Positions 1 through 9,737 of a DNA stretch of 64,000 nt are shown here, in pieces (the stretch's first letter is position 1; every line of letters begins with the position of its first letter). Both the position numbers and the translations under genes were made by a program. Where the stretch lies: assembly GCF_900142195.1 (NCBI RefSeq), contig NZ_FRAB01000017.1, positions 80,483-144,482 on the forward strand, written 5' to 3'. The notes beneath the pieces were generated by a model that saw only the letters and a program-made list of their open reading frames with translations, made no database searches and was not told the DNA's origin. The DNA comes from Paraburkholderia terricola (lineage in GTDB: Bacteria; Pseudomonadota; Gammaproteobacteria; Burkholderiales; Burkholderiaceae).

Positions 1-489
1 ATCAGCGAGTCCGACGTCAACCTGGCAACGGCTTCGAAGGCGGTGATCATCGGCTTCAACACCCGTGCGGATGCACAGGCGCGCAAGCTGGCGGAAGCCA
101 ACGGTGTCGATATTCGCTACTACAACATCATCTACGACGCAGTGGATGAGGTGAAGGCCGCGATGTCCGGCATGCTGGCGCCGGAGAAGCGCGAAGTCGT
201 GACGGGCACCGTCGAAGTGCGCCAGGTCTTCAAGGTGCCGAAGATCGGCGCGGTGGCCGGCTGTATGGTCACGGACGGTTTCGTCAAGCGCTCGTCGTCG
301 GTACGCGTGCTGCGCAACAACGTCGTCATCTTCACGGGCGAGCTCGATTCGCTCAAGCGCTTCAAGGACGACGTGAAGGAAGTCCGTCAAGGCTTCGAGT
401 GCGGTATGTCGATCAAGAACTTCAACGATATCGTCGAAGGCGATCAGTTCGAAGTCTTCGAAGTCACCGAAGTCGCGCGTACGCTGTAA
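1..489 (+). CDS. infB: Translation initiation factor IF-2, C-terminal part (5' truncated by window)
   Basis: The reading frame is open from base 1, so this is the tail of a gene that starts upstream. It ends with TAA at 487-489. The visible 162 residues are the end of domain III and all of domain IV (C2) of IF-2, the beta-barrel that binds the formyl-Met end of initiator tRNA. Typical blocks are [29 protein letters not shown] and [13 protein letters not shown]. The protein directs fMet-tRNA to the 30S P site and promotes subunit joining. rbfA and truB follow on the same strand, the usual proteobacterial nusA-infB-rbfA-truB arrangement. A strong hairpin just after the stop (507-551) may partly separate infB from rbfA. 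The assignment is firm; only length and N-terminus are unseen. Confidence 0.97.
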   Translation: MSESDVNLATASKAVIIGFNTRADAQARKLAEANGVDIRYYNIIYDAVDEVKAAMSGMLAPEKREVVTGTVEVRQVFKVPKIGAVAGCMVTDGFVKRSSSVRVLRNNVVIFTGELDSLKRFKDDVKEVRQGFECGMSIKNFNDIVEGDQFEVFEVTEVARTL

Positions 490-506
490 TTCACGCGACA
501 CGGCTC

Positions 507-551
507 AACGGGCGGAGCGGGCTTTAGCGCCCGCTCCGCCCGTTGTTTTTT
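507..551 (+). terminator. Rho-independent terminator after infB
   Basis: A 16-bp GC-rich perfect stem (arms 507-522 and 529-544) with a short loop is followed by TTGTTTTTT. It sits 18 nt after the infB stop and about 140 nt before the rbfA start. This is the textbook form of an intrinsic terminator, inside what is usually a single operon. Confidence 0.85.
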
Positions 552-690
552 GAGCCACGGCGGCGCGCCTGTCGCCTATGGCGCCCGCAGCCGCCCACGG
601 TCATCGAGCCGCTCACATGCCGCCCGCATGACGAAGACCGCGGCTACGCGATCAACTTTTTGCATCCGTCATAACGGATCACACAACACC

Positions 691-1056
691 ATGCCTAAAA
701 AACGTTCTTCTCCCAATCGCAACGTGCAGATCGCCGATCAGATCCAGCGCGACCTGTCCGAGCTGCTGCGTGAGGTCAAGGATCCGCGCATCGGCATCGT
801 CACGATTCAAAGCGTCGAGCTGACGCCGGACTACGCGCACGCGAAGGTCTATTTCACGACGCTGACGGGCGACCCGCAGCAGACGCTGGAAGCGCTCACG
901 CATGCGGCCGGTCATCTGCACAATCAGCTGTTCAAGCGCTTGCATATCCATACCGTGCCGACGCTGCATTTCCACTACGACAAGACGATCGAGCGGGCGG
1001 TCGAAATGTCGCGTCTGATCGACGAGGCGAATGCCAACCGCGCGAAAGAAGACTGA
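691..1056 (+). CDS. rbfA: 30S ribosome-binding factor A
   Basis: A 121-residue protein of the RbfA family, a small KH-type protein that binds pre-30S particles and helps mature the 5' end of 16S rRNA, important for growth in the cold. Seen here: the basic N-terminus [21 protein letters not shown], the RDPRIG-like segment [20 protein letters not shown], and the closing [18 protein letters not shown]. The frame stays open upstream to 550, but the RbfA family begins with this MPKK/R segment, so ATG 691 is preferred. It lies between infB and truB, its normal place. A terminator upstream suggests it may also have its own promoter in 551-690. The short basic tail after the KH core is common in beta-proteobacteria. 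Confidence 0.95.
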   Translation: MPKKRSSPNRNVQIADQIQRDLSELLREVKDPRIGIVTIQSVELTPDYAHAKVYFTTLTGDPQQTLEALTHAAGHLHNQLFKRLHIHTVPTLHFHYDKTIERAVEMSRLIDEANANRAKED

Positions 1057-1151
1057 GCAGGCGTTATCCGCTGCCGTGCCGTTGACTGCAATGCGCCTGG
1101 CGCCGCCTTCCGTTTTGCTTTCCGTTTACCTCGAAGATCCGTCTTTCTGAC

Positions 1152-2105
1152 ATGACCGCACCTCAACGCCCCCGCGTGCCGCGGCGCGCGCTCGACGGCG
1201 TGCTGCTGCTCGACAAGCCGCTCGGCCTGTCGAGCAACGACGCGCTGATTCGCGCGAAACGTCTCTATCTGGCGAAAAAGGCGGGCCACACCGGCACGCT
1301 CGACCCGCTCGCCACCGGTTTGCTGCCGCTGTGCTTCGGCGAAGCCACCAAGTTCTCGCAGGATCTGCTCGAAGCCGACAAGACCTACGAGGCCACGATG
1401 CGCCTCGGCATTCGCACGACCACCGGCGACGCCGAAGGCGAGACCATCGACACACGCGAGGTGACGTGCGATCAGGCGGCGGTCCTTGCGGCTTTACCGA
1501 CGTTTCTCGGCGACATCATCCAGGTTCCGCCGATGTATTCGGCGCTCAAGCGCGACGGCAAGCCGCTGTACGAATACGCGCGCGCCGGTCAGACGGTCGA
1601 ACGGGAAGGGCGGCAGGTGACGATCCACGCGCTCGAATTGCTCGCCTGCGCGCTGCCGGACGTGACCTTTCGCGTGACGTGCAGCAAGGGCACGTATGTG
1701 CGCACGCTCGCCGAGGACATCGGCGAAGCGTTGGGTTGCGGCGCGCATCTGGTGGCGTTGCGGCGCACCGGCGTCGGCGCGCTGACGCTGGAACACGCGG
1801 TGACGCTCGATGCTCTGTCGAGCGCGCCGGAAAGCGAGCGGGACGCGTGGCTGCAACCGGTCGACGCGCTGCTGTCCACGTTCCCGCTCGTCAGGCTGGA
1901 TGAGGACGCGACTCGCCGCTTTCTGCACGGTCAACGCCTGAAGCTGTCGGAGTTGGCGATCACCGGCGACGCGGTGAATGCGCCGCGCGTGCGTGTGTAT
2001 GACGGGGAAGGCCGCCTGCTCGGTGTCGCGAAACAAGGCGAAGGCGTGCTCGCACCGGAACGGCTGGTGGTGACGACGGCGAGCCAGGCCGCGTTAAAGC
2101 GCTAG
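1152..2105 (+). CDS. truB: tRNA pseudouridine(55) synthase
   Basis: TruB converts U55 in the T-psi-C loop of nearly all tRNAs to pseudouridine, acting alone and without cofactor. The 317-residue length fits the long proteobacterial form with a C-terminal extension. Motif I is LLLDKPLGLSSNDAL near residues 18-32. Motif II is GHTGTLDPLATG with the catalytic aspartate at D51. Motif III, CSKGTYVRTLAEDIG, is also clear. ATG 1152 follows the rbfA stop by 95 nt, so co-transcription with rbfA is likely. A bidirectional hairpin (2126-2166) closes the unit. Nothing unusual was seen. Confidence 0.96.
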   Translation: MTAPQRPRVPRRALDGVLLLDKPLGLSSNDALIRAKRLYLAKKAGHTGTLDPLATGLLPLCFGEATKFSQDLLEADKTYEATMRLGIRTTTGDAEGETIDTREVTCDQAAVLAALPTFLGDIIQVPPMYSALKRDGKPLYEYARAGQTVEREGRQVTIHALELLACALPDVTFRVTCSKGTYVRTLAEDIGEALGCGAHLVALRRTGVGALTLEHAVTLDALSSAPESERDAWLQPVDALLSTFPLVRLDEDATRRFLHGQRLKLSELAITGDAVNAPRVRVYDGEGRLLGVAKQGEGVLAPERLVVTTASQAALKR

Positions 2106-2125
2106 AAGCCGAAGCCGAAGCAAGG

Positions 2126-2166
2126 AAAAAAGGCGGGACCGCTCGAAAGCGGCCCCGCCTTTTTCC
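2126..2166. terminator. Bidirectional terminator between truB and emrB
   Basis: AAAAAGGCGGG, a GAAA-containing loop region, and CCCCGCCTTTTT form a long stem with one internal mismatch, flanked by an A-run and a T-run. It separates the convergent truB (+) and emrB (-) and can work in both directions. Confidence 0.85.
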
Positions 2167-2202
2167 ATTCCACTTCGCCGCGCCCGGAAAGACGCAACAA
2201 CG

Positions 2203-3765
2203 TCAATGCGCGGCCGCCGCCGCCGCGCCGGCGTCACCGCCTGCACGCTCCGGCCTGGTGATCCAGATCAGCGCGATTAGCGCGACAAAAATGCCGGCCG
2301 ACACGAAGAACAGATCGTTCACGCCCAATTGCGCGGCCTGTTGCGTGGCCATCGTGTTGAACAATCCATAAGCTTGCGGCTGACTGAAACCGGCCGCACC
2401 CATTTGCCGGATCGACTGATCGAACACCGGGTTGTACGCGCTAGCCTGTTCGGCCAGTTGCGCGTGATGCATGATGGTGCGGTGATCCCACGCCGTCTGG
2501 AAGATCGAGGTGCCGATGCCGCCGCACATGATCCGCACGAAATTCGACAAACCCGATGCGGCCGGAATCCGGTTGCCGGGCAAGCCCGAAAGCGTGATCG
2601 ACACCAGCGGAATGAAGAACCCGGCCATGCCGATGCCTTGAATCAACGTGGGCAGCAGCAGCGAATACGTATCGACGCCGGTCGTATAACGCGAGCGCAT
2701 CCAGAAGCACAACGCGAATACGAGGAACGACAGCGTCGCGATATAGCGCGGATCGGTACGCGGCAAGATCTTGCCTGTGATCGGCGACAGCAGCACGGCG
2801 AACAGGCCGACCGGCGCCATGACCAGTCCCGCCTCGGTTGCCGTGTAACCGATATCGGTTTGCAGCCACAACGGCAGCAGCACGAGATTGCCGAAGTACA
2901 GGCCATAGCCGACCGACAGCGCAACCGTGCCGCCCGTGAAATTACGCTTGCTGAAGAGCGACAGATCGACCACCGGATGCTCGGCCGTCAGCTCCCACAC
3001 CACGAAGAACGCGAGCGCGATCACCGCGACCAGCGTCAGCACGACGATGGTGGTCGACGAAAACCAGTCGAGGTCCTTGCCTTTGTCGAGCATGATCTGC
3101 AACGCGCCGACCCAAAGGATCAGCAGGCCGAGACCGACGCCGTCGATCGGCGCTTTTTTAATCACTGAATCGCGATTGCGGAAGATCATCCACGTGGCCG
3201 CGGCGGCAATCGCGCCGACCGGAATGTTGACGTAGAAAATCCACGGCCAGGAGATGTTGTCCGAGATCCAGCCGCCGAGAATCGGCCCGGCCACCGGCGC
3301 GATCAACGTGGTCATCGCCCACATCGACAACGCCATCGGCGCCTTGGCGCGCGGATAGCTGGCGAGCAGCAGCGTTTGCGACAGCGGAATCATCGGGCCG
3401 GCCACGGCGCCTTGCAGCACGCGCGACGCCAGCAGGAACGGCAGCGTGGGCGCGAGGCCGCACAGCCACGACGAGATCACGAACAGCACGATCGACGCCA
3501 TGAACAGGCGCACCTGACCGATGCGGTCGGTGAGCCAGCCGGTGAGCGGCACGGAGATCGCGTTCGCCACCGCGAACGAGGTGATTACCCACGTGCCCTG
3601 GTCGGACGACACGCCGAGGTCGCCCGAAATGGACGGAATCGAGACGTTCGCAATCGACGTGTCGAGCACGTTCATAAAGACGGCGAGCGACACCGCAATG
3701 GTGCCGATCACCAGTTGCGCGCCCTCGAGCGGCGGATGAGGAACTTGCGCCTGAGCCTGAGCCAT
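2203..3765 (-). CDS. emrB: DHA2-family MFS drug efflux transporter (EmrB/QacA type)
   Basis: A 520-residue inner-membrane proton-driven exporter with about 14 predicted membrane segments, the DHA2 subgroup. The N-terminal LDTSIANVSIP segment (motif D1) and the TGWLTDRIG loop (motif A) are clear, and GPILGGWISD matches antiporter motif C. It is the last gene of the minus-strand unit marR-nodT-emrA-emrB. The start is 34 nt after the emrA stop, so the two should be translated from one transcript. EmrB pairs with the EmrA periplasmic adaptor and an outer-membrane channel, pumping hydrophobic compounds or weak acids straight to the outside. Substrate cannot be read from sequence. Similar Burkholderia systems have been linked to fusaric acid, salicylate and other aromatic acids. 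Confidence 0.93.
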   Translation of the reverse strand: MAQAQAQVPHPPLEGAQLVIGTIAVSLAVFMNVLDTSIANVSIPSISGDLGVSSDQGTWVITSFAVANAISVPLTGWLTDRIGQVRLFMASIVLFVISSWLCGLAPTLPFLLASRVLQGAVAGPMIPLSQTLLLASYPRAKAPMALSMWAMTTLIAPVAGPILGGWISDNISWPWIFYVNIPVGAIAAAATWMIFRNRDSVIKKAPIDGVGLGLLILWVGALQIMLDKGKDLDWFSSTTIVVLTLVAVIALAFFVVWELTAEHPVVDLSLFSKRNFTGGTVALSVGYGLYFGNLVLLPLWLQTDIGYTATEAGLVMAPVGLFAVLLSPITGKILPRTDPRYIATLSFLVFALCFWMRSRYTTGVDTYSLLLPTLIQGIGMAGFFIPLVSITLSGLPGNRIPAASGLSNFVRIMCGGIGTSIFQTAWDHRTIMHHAQLAEQASAYNPVFDQSIRQMGAAGFSQPQAYGLFNTMATQQAAQLGVNDLFFVSAGIFVALIALIWITRPERAGGDAGAAAAAAH

Positions 3766-3799
3766 GAAGCGAAAAACCTTGTAGGAATCGTTGCGCGGC

Positions 3800-5047
3800 T
3801 TACATCAATTTCGCGGCCGCGGCGGTAGCGGCGGCGGCGGGCTTCGCGCCGCCGGCTTGCGCCGGCTTCTGCGTGCCGCCGTTCGGCCCCGCGTTTTCCG
3901 CGATGATGCGGGCGATTTCCGCGTCGGCTTCGTCGCCGTACTTCTCGAACACGGTGGTCTGATAGACCGTGTTCGGCGCCTGGCCGAGCTGGCCGCCCTG
4001 GTCGTCCTTGATGGTCACGTCGGCTTGCATCGACAGGCCGATGCGCAGCGGATGCTGTTCGAGCTCCTTCGGGTCGAGCGCGATCCGTACCGGCAGGCGC
4101 TGCACCACCTTGATCCAGTTGCCGGTCGCGTTCTGCGCGGGCAGCAGCGAGAAGGCCGAGCCCGTGCCCGCCGAGAAGCCGACCACCTTGCCGTGATACA
4201 CCACCGACGAACCGTACACGTCGGCCGTCAGTTCGACCGGCTGGCCGATGCGCATGTGCTTCAACTGCACTTCCTTGAAGTTCGCGTCGACCCACACGCT
4301 GCCGAGCGGCACGATGGCCATCAGCGGCGTGCCCGGCGAGACGCGCTGGCCGACCTGCACCGAGCGCTTCGCGACATAGCCCGTGACCGGCGCCGGCAGG
4401 TTGTTGCGCGCGTTGTTCAGGTACGCGTCGCGGACCTTCGCGGCGGCGGACAGCACGTTCGGGTGATTCGCGATCGAGGTGTTGGCGGTCAGCGCGCGGT
4501 TCGAGGCCAACTGCTGCTGGGCGGCGTCGACGGCGGCTTGCGCGCTCTTCACGGCGTCGCGCGCGTGCGAGATTTCCTCGAGCGACACGGCGCCGGTTTG
4601 CGCGACCGTCAGCCGGCGCTTCAGGTCGTCCTGAGCGCGCGACAGATCGGCCTGGCGGACGGCGACTTGCGCCTGGTATTGGTTGTCGTCGGCGAACAGG
4701 CCGCGCACCTGGCGCACCGTTTGCGCGAGATTCGCTTCGGCCTGTTCCAGCGCGACGCGCGCGTCCGCCGGATCGAGCACGACGAGCGGATCGCCGGCCT
4801 TCACGGTTTGCGTGTCGTCCGCATTCACGGCGACGACGGTGCCGGTGACCTGCGGCGTGATTTGCACGACATTGCCGTTCACGTACGCGTCGTCGGTGTC
4901 TTCGTGGAAGCGCGCGACGAGGAAGTAGTACAGGCCGTAGGCGATCGCGGCGATCAGGATCACGATGACGAGCAGCGTCATCATGCGCTTGCGTTTGCCG
5001 TTGTTCGCCGGTTGTGCGGGGGCAGCGGGCTGCTGGGGGGTGCTCAT
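3800..5047 (-). CDS. emrA: HlyD-family periplasmic adaptor (EmrA)
   Basis: 415 residues: a short cytoplasmic Pro/Ala tail, one membrane anchor near residues 22-44 (MTLLVIVILIAAIAYGLYYF), then a periplasmic adaptor. The barrel-sandwich half (YVNGNVVQITPQVTGTVV) is followed by a long alpha-hairpin of coiled coil and the second sandwich half (APVTGYVAKRSVQVGQRVSPG). The C-terminus ends in an Ala-rich tail. The protein bridges EmrB with the NodT channel. GGAG sits 7 nt before ATG. The upstream nodT stop is 72 nt away, so the operon is continuous. Confidence 0.93.
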   Translation of the reverse strand: MSTPQQPAAPAQPANNGKRKRMMTLLVIVILIAAIAYGLYYFLVARFHEDTDDAYVNGNVVQITPQVTGTVVAVNADDTQTVKAGDPLVVLDPADARVALEQAEANLAQTVRQVRGLFADDNQYQAQVAVRQADLSRAQDDLKRRLTVAQTGAVSLEEISHARDAVKSAQAAVDAAQQQLASNRALTANTSIANHPNVLSAAAKVRDAYLNNARNNLPAPVTGYVAKRSVQVGQRVSPGTPLMAIVPLGSVWVDANFKEVQLKHMRIGQPVELTADVYGSSVVYHGKVVGFSAGTGSAFSLLPAQNATGNWIKVVQRLPVRIALDPKELEQHPLRIGLSMQADVTIKDDQGGQLGQAPNTVYQTTVFEKYGDEADAEIARIIAENAGPNGGTQKPAQAGGAKPAAAATAAAAKLM

Positions 5048-5119
5048 TGATGTGCTCCGGGTTCTCTCAAGCGTCGTCGTTTATTCGGGTGTGCGTGCGG
5101 GTCTGGTGCCGATGCCGTG

Positions 5120-6628
5120 TCAGTTCGCGGCGGCGGTCGCGGCGGTGGCCGACGCCGGGGCATCGGTCGGCACCACGAGGCCGGTCTGGGTCGCGTCGAA
5201 ACCGCCGCCGAGCGCCTTGACGAGACCGATCTGCATATCGCGGCGGCGCATCTTCAGGCTCGTTACCGTCTGTTCGGCGGCAAGGCGGTTCTGGTCGGCG
5301 GTCAGCACCTGCAACTGCGGCGACAAACCGGCCTTGTAGCGGATCACGGCCAGCTGATACGCCTTGGTGGACGCGTCGAGCGCGCGCTGCGCGTCGCCCG
5401 ATTGCTGGTCGATCGAACGGATCGACGACACTTGCGTCGCCACGTCAGAGAGGGCGTTGATCAGCGTCTGGTTGTAGTTCGCCACATCCAGATCGAAATC
5501 GGCGTAGCGTCCCTTCAACTGCGAGCGCAGCGCGCCGGCGTCGAAGATCGGCAGGTGGATGGCGGGGCCGAATTGCATCTGGCGGCTGCCCGCCTTGAGG
5601 AATCGGCCCCAGCCGAACGCGTCGAAACCGAAGCCGGCGGCGAGGTTGACGTCCGGGAAGAACTCCGCTTTCGCTTCCTTAACGTCGTGCATCGCGGCTT
5701 CGACCTGCCAGCGCGCGGCGACGATGTCCGCGCGGCGCGCCACGAGATCGGCCGGCAGGTTGTTCGGCAGCGCCACGGTGTCGCCGGTGGTCAGGACCGG
5801 CTGGGCGATCTGCAGGCCGCGGTCGGGACCCTTGCCCAGCAGCGCGCCCAACTGATAGCGCACCACGGTGATCTGGCCGTCGAGGTCGGTCAGCGTCGAC
5901 TGGCTGGTTGCGATGTTGCCGTTCGCGGTTTGCCGCTCGACGTTGGTGTCGAGACCGGCGGCGACGCGCCCGTTCGTAATGCGGCCGATTTCCTGACGGT
6001 TGGCGATTTCACGCGCGGCGATGTCGCGCAGCGCGTACAGCTGCGCGAGCTGGTTGTACCTGCTCGCCACCGACGCGGCGAGCGTCACGCGCGCCTGCTG
6101 CATGTCGGCTTCAGCGGCTTTTTCCTGCGACACCGCCTGGCCGAGGCGCTGGCGGTTTTTGCCCCACAGGTCGAGATCCCATGACGCGCTCGCGAGCACG
6201 TTGTTTTCGCTATACCAGGTGCCGCCGTACGGAGGCGGGTAGAGCGCGTTGCCCGAGAACAGCTCGCGGGTCCACGAATAGCTGCCGGTGACCTTCGGAT
6301 ACAGCGCCGAGCGCGAGCTCTCGATATACGACGAAGCCTTGGCCACGCGCGCCTGCGCCTGGGCGATCGACGGACTGCCTTCGAGCGCCTCCGCGATCAG
6401 CTTGGGCAGTTGCGGGTCGCCGAACTGGTTGGCCCAGTCGAACGACGGCCATTGGCCGCTCTCGCTGGGCAGACTCCGAGCGGACTCGTACTGAGCCGGC
6501 GACGACATCTGCTTGTCGCTTTTCATACCGAAGTAGTTCGCGCACCCCGTGAGGGCGAGCGCCGTCACAGCGGCGGCGACAGCGGCCCGGCTCGAAAGTG
6601 CGGGCACGGACAGGGAAAGGGATTTCAT
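5120..6628 (-). CDS. RND/EmrAB-type outer-membrane channel lipoprotein (NodT/OprM family)
   Basis: A 502-residue outer-membrane efflux lipoprotein. The chosen ATG (6628) begins a classic lipoprotein signal: MKS, an Ala-rich hydrophobic stretch and the lipobox LTGC with acylated Cys29. The frame is open 28 codons further upstream, but that stretch would put charged residues before the signal. Two repeated efflux domains follow: PSIAQAQARVAKASSYIESSRSAL in the first, and AAMHDVKEAKAEFFPDVNL in the second. The trimer forms a TolC-like tunnel for the EmrAB pump encoded just downstream. It lies 49 nt after marR, suggesting one operon under MarR control. Confidence 0.92.
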   Translation of the reverse strand: MKSLSLSVPALSSRAAVAAAVTALALTGCANYFGMKSDKQMSSPAQYESARSLPSESGQWPSFDWANQFGDPQLPKLIAEALEGSPSIAQAQARVAKASSYIESSRSALYPKVTGSYSWTRELFSGNALYPPPYGGTWYSENNVLASASWDLDLWGKNRQRLGQAVSQEKAAEADMQQARVTLAASVASRYNQLAQLYALRDIAAREIANRQEIGRITNGRVAAGLDTNVERQTANGNIATSQSTLTDLDGQITVVRYQLGALLGKGPDRGLQIAQPVLTTGDTVALPNNLPADLVARRADIVAARWQVEAAMHDVKEAKAEFFPDVNLAAGFGFDAFGWGRFLKAGSRQMQFGPAIHLPIFDAGALRSQLKGRYADFDLDVANYNQTLINALSDVATQVSSIRSIDQQSGDAQRALDASTKAYQLAVIRYKAGLSPQLQVLTADQNRLAAEQTVTSLKMRRRDMQIGLVKALGGGFDATQTGLVVPTDAPASATAATAAAN

Positions 6629-6677
6629 TCGCTCGACTCTTTGAGTGAAGATAATGATGGACACTGCAAGCAAATTC

Positions 6678-7193
6678 TTACGATTTGCTGTCGGGTTTGC
6701 TTGCTGCATCACGGGTAACTCCCGTTTGTTCGCCGGCGTTGACCAGCACGCGGCGCAGCATGCTTTTCAGAAAGCCCACTTCTTCGGGAGTGAAACCGCT
6801 CAGCAGGCTGTTCAGCACGCCAGTGAAAATCGCGGGCATCCTGGCGGCGATCGCCTGGCCTTCGGGCGTCAGCGCGAGACGAACCACGCGTCGGTCTTCG
6901 TTGCTGCGCACTCTCGTCAGCAGGCCGCGTTTTTCCAGTCGGTCGACCAGACGCGTGACGGCGCTTGCGTCAATGCCGTATTCACGGGCCAGTTCGGCCG
7001 CCAGCAGGCATTTGCCGCTGGCCACCATGAACAGGATGCTGCCTTGCTGGCTGGTGATGCCCAGTTCGGCCATGCTGCGCTGAGTGACCAGATTCGACAT
7101 AGTCGATCTCACTCGCGTGATCAGGTAGCCGACGCTTTCGCCGACCTGGTATTCGCTGATCTCGGGCGGCGGGGTGGGGGACGGCTTCGTCAT
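6678..7193 (-). CDS. MarR-family transcriptional regulator of the efflux operon
   Basis: 171 residues with a winged helix-turn-helix typical of MarR: recognition region YGIDASAVTRLVDRLEKRGLL and wing RSNEDRRVVRLALTPEG. MarR proteins usually repress their own operon and release DNA on binding phenolic or other small ligands. The gene is first in the minus-strand unit with nodT, emrA and emrB, which strongly suggests it controls them. A sigma70-like promoter is visible just upstream (7229-7258). No clear palindromic operator was identified by eye. It is divergent from typA, with about 340 nt between starts. Confidence 0.93.
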   Translation of the reverse strand: MTKPSPTPPPEISEYQVGESVGYLITRVRSTMSNLVTQRSMAELGITSQQGSILFMVASGKCLLAAELAREYGIDASAVTRLVDRLEKRGLLTRVRSNEDRRVVRLALTPEGQAIAARMPAIFTGVLNSLLSGFTPEEVGFLKSMLRRVLVNAGEQTGVTRDAASKPDSKS

Positions 7194-7228
7194 GACTCTC
7201 GTGCGAACGCAATGGTTGACTAGGCAGG

Positions 7229-7258
7229 ATTATAAGATGGGATTGATTGACGCGGCAA
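7229..7258 (-). promoter_or_regulatory. sigma70-type promoter for marR-nodT-emrAB
   Basis: Read on the minus strand: TTGCCG (7258-7253), an 18-nt spacer, then a perfect TATAAT (7234-7229). The predicted transcript start lies about 30 nt before the marR ATG. A MarR repressor bound here would block its own operon. Confidence 0.6.
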
Positions 7259-7417
7259 GCGTTACCACAGCTTAGGCAAGGAACTTTTGCTGCTCAAGGT
7301 TATACGTTGACCGGTTTTGCGTGGGATTTTCCCGGCGAAAGTCGCATAGTTTCCTACGCTTCGCTGCGCCGAAGATGCTCGGTCTGTCAGGGAATACCAG
7401 AAAGCTTCATTCGTGCG

Positions 7418-7426
7418 TGCTATAAT
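7418..7426 (+). promoter_or_regulatory. Extended -10 promoter for typA
   Basis: TGC followed directly by a perfect TATAAT (7421-7426) makes an extended -10 element, about 105 nt before the typA ATG. No convincing -35 box is present 17 nt upstream, which is common for extended -10 promoters. Confidence 0.6.
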
Positions 7427-7529
7427 GTTGGGTTCCCAAAAGTGCGCTTTGGGCTTGTCGTGGTTCATGAGAAGTAACCAAGTAACCGGCATGAGCATTC
7501 GGCGCACTCCAACTGTCCCCAGGTTTCCT

Positions 7530-9356
7530 ATGACCCGCGCCCTACGCAACATCGCCATCATTGCCCACGTCGACCACGGCAAGACCACGCTCGTCGACCA
7601 GCTCCTCCGCCAGACCGCCACGTTCCGCGAGAACCAGCAGGTCGTCGAACGCGTGATGGACTCGAACGACATCGAAAAAGAACGTGGCATCACGATTCTG
7701 TCGAAGAACTGCGCGGTCGAATACGAAGGCACGCACATCAATATCGTCGACACGCCGGGCCACGCCGACTTCGGCGGTGAAGTGGAGCGCGTGCTGTCGA
7801 TGGTCGACTCGGTGCTGCTGCTGGTGGATGCGGTCGAAGGCCCGATGCCGCAAACGCGCTTCGTGACCAAGAAAGCGCTGGCGCTCGGCCTGAAGCCGAT
7901 CGTCGTGATCAACAAGGTTGATCGTCCGGGCGCGCGCATCGACTGGGTGATCAACCAGACCTTCGACCTGTTCGACAAGCTGGGCGCGTCGGACGAGCAG
8001 CTCGACTTCCCGATCGTCTACGCATCGGGCTTGAACGGCTACGCCGGCCTGACGCCGGACGTGCGTGAAGGCGACATGCGTCCGCTGTTCTACGCCGTGC
8101 TGCAACACGTACCGGTTCGCCCGGCCGATCCGGAAGCGCCGCTGCAACTGCAGATCACGTCGCTCGACTATTCGTCGTATGTTGGCCGTATCGGCGTGGG
8201 CCGCATCACGCGCGGCCGCATCAAGCCGGGCATGGCCGTAGCCGTGCGTTCGGGCCCCGACGGCGCGATCCTGAATCGCAAGATCAACCAGGTGCTGTCG
8301 TTCAAGGGTCTGGAGCGCGTGCAGGTCGAATCGGCCGAGGCCGGCGACATCGTGCTGATCAACGGTATCGAGGAAATCGGCATCGGCGTGACCATCTGCT
8401 CGCCGGAACAGCCGGAAGCGCTGCCGATGATCACCGTCGACGAACCCACGCTGACCATGAACTTCCTCGTCAACTCGTCGCCGCTCGCCGGTCGCGAAGG
8501 CAAGTTCGTCACGAGCCGTCAGATTCGCGACCGTCTGATGAAGGAGCTGAACCACAACGTCGCGCTGCGCGTGAAGGAAACCGGCGACGAAACCACCTTC
8601 GAAGTGGCCGGCCGCGGTGAATTGCACCTGACCATTCTCGTGGAAAACATGCGCCGTGAAGGCTACGAGCTGGCCGTGTCGCGTCCGCGCGTGGTGATGC
8701 AGGAAATCGACGGTGTGAAGCACGAGCCGTACGAAAACCTGACCGTCGACATGGAAGACGCCCACCAGGGCGGCGTGATGGAAGAACTCGGCCGCCGCAA
8801 GGGCGAAATGCTCGACATGGCGTCGGACGGCCGTGGCCGCACGCGTCTCGAGTACCGCATTTCGGCACGTGGCCTGATCGGCTTCCAGTCGGAATTCCTC
8901 ACGCTCACGCGCGGCACGGGCCTGATGAGCCACACGTTCGACTCGTATCAGCCGGTCAGGGAAGGCGCGGTCGGCGAGCGTCGCAACGGCGTGCTGATTT
9001 CGCAGGACGACGGCGCGGCAGTCGCTTACGCGCTGTGGAAATTGCAGGATCGCGGCCGCATGTTCGTGTCGCCGGGCGAGCCGCTGTACGAAGGCATGAT
9101 CATCGGCATTCACAGCCGGGACAACGACCTGGTCGTGAACCCGATCAAGGGCAAGCAATTGACCAACGTGCGTTCGTCGGGTACCGACGAAGCGGTGCGC
9201 CTCGTGCCGCCGATCCAGATGTCGCTGGAATACGCGGTTGAATTCATCGACGACGATGAACTGGTCGAAGTCACGCCGCAATCGATCCGTCTGCGCAAGC
9301 GCTATCTGAAGGAACACGAGCGCCGCAGCGCAAGCCGTAAGGGCGCCGTGGACTGA
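7530..9356 (+). CDS. typA: Ribosome-associated GTPase TypA/BipA
   Basis: 608 residues, the usual length. It is a translational GTPase related to EF-G that binds the 70S A-site region and supports ribosome assembly and growth under cold or other stress. The G domain starts at once: AHVDHGKTT (G1, residues 12-20), [12 protein letters not shown] (G3), NKVDRPGAR (G4). EF-G-like domains and the TypA-specific C-terminal domain follow. The frame is open upstream to 7413, but TypA proteins begin with [15 protein letters not shown] residues, so ATG 7530 is chosen. The gene is monocistronic: an extended -10 promoter lies upstream and a strong terminator at 9396-9428 downstream. Confidence 0.97.
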   Translation: MTRALRNIAIIAHVDHGKTTLVDQLLRQTATFRENQQVVERVMDSNDIEKERGITILSKNCAVEYEGTHINIVDTPGHADFGGEVERVLSMVDSVLLLVDAVEGPMPQTRFVTKKALALGLKPIVVINKVDRPGARIDWVINQTFDLFDKLGASDEQLDFPIVYASGLNGYAGLTPDVREGDMRPLFYAVLQHVPVRPADPEAPLQLQITSLDYSSYVGRIGVGRITRGRIKPGMAVAVRSGPDGAILNRKINQVLSFKGLERVQVESAEAGDIVLINGIEEIGIGVTICSPEQPEALPMITVDEPTLTMNFLVNSSPLAGREGKFVTSRQIRDRLMKELNHNVALRVKETGDETTFEVAGRGELHLTILVENMRREGYELAVSRPRVVMQEIDGVKHEPYENLTVDMEDAHQGGVMEELGRRKGEMLDMASDGRGRTRLEYRISARGLIGFQSEFLTLTRGTGLMSHTFDSYQPVREGAVGERRNGVLISQDDGAAVAYALWKLQDRGRMFVSPGEPLYEGMIIGIHSRDNDLVVNPIKGKQLTNVRSSGTDEAVRLVPPIQMSLEYAVEFIDDDELVEVTPQSIRLRKRYLKEHERRSASRKGAVD

Positions 9357-9395
9357 TTGACCTCGCCTTGCGCGGCATGATGGCAAGGTAAGACA

Positions 9396-9428
9396 GGCAA
9401 AAGCCACCTCCGGGTGGCTTTTGCCGTT
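9396..9428 (+). terminator. Terminator after typA
   Basis: A perfect 13-bp stem, GGCAAAAGCCACC with its complement, closed by a TCCG tetraloop and followed by GTTTC. The U-tract is short but the stem is very stable. Confidence 0.75.
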
Positions 9429-9596
9429 TCTGGCGCGCCAATCGCGTTGTGCGTAGTTGCTAGCGGTTGGCAAACCGTTGATGCGCGTTTGTCCACGTTT
9501 ATCGTGGAAAGACTGCCGCGCATTGGATACCGGCCGCAAAGCCCGTCGCGGCGGGCTTGAGCGGCAAACCGTCGGCTATCTGGACTATTTGATCTG

Positions 9597-9605
9597 TGCT
9601 ATGCT
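9597..9605 (+). promoter_or_regulatory. Weak candidate promoter for the odh operon
   Basis: TGC-TATGCT resembles an extended -10 box, about 130 nt before the odhA start, in the 309-nt stretch between the typA terminator and odhA. No -35 box matches well. The same stretch holds a small AAGCCCG/CGGGCTT hairpin near 9542-9560. No other signal was recognised there. Confidence 0.3.
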
Positions 9606-9737
9606 CCCCGGGTGCAAAGTTTTAGGTCCTTCCAAGCAAGACTTGATTCGCGCAATCCGCTAAACGGTCAGGCCGTGTCGCGGAAGGTTCTGTAACCCGC
9701 TATTTCTCGAGAAACTCGAAGAAAGGTGAGCGTAAAA

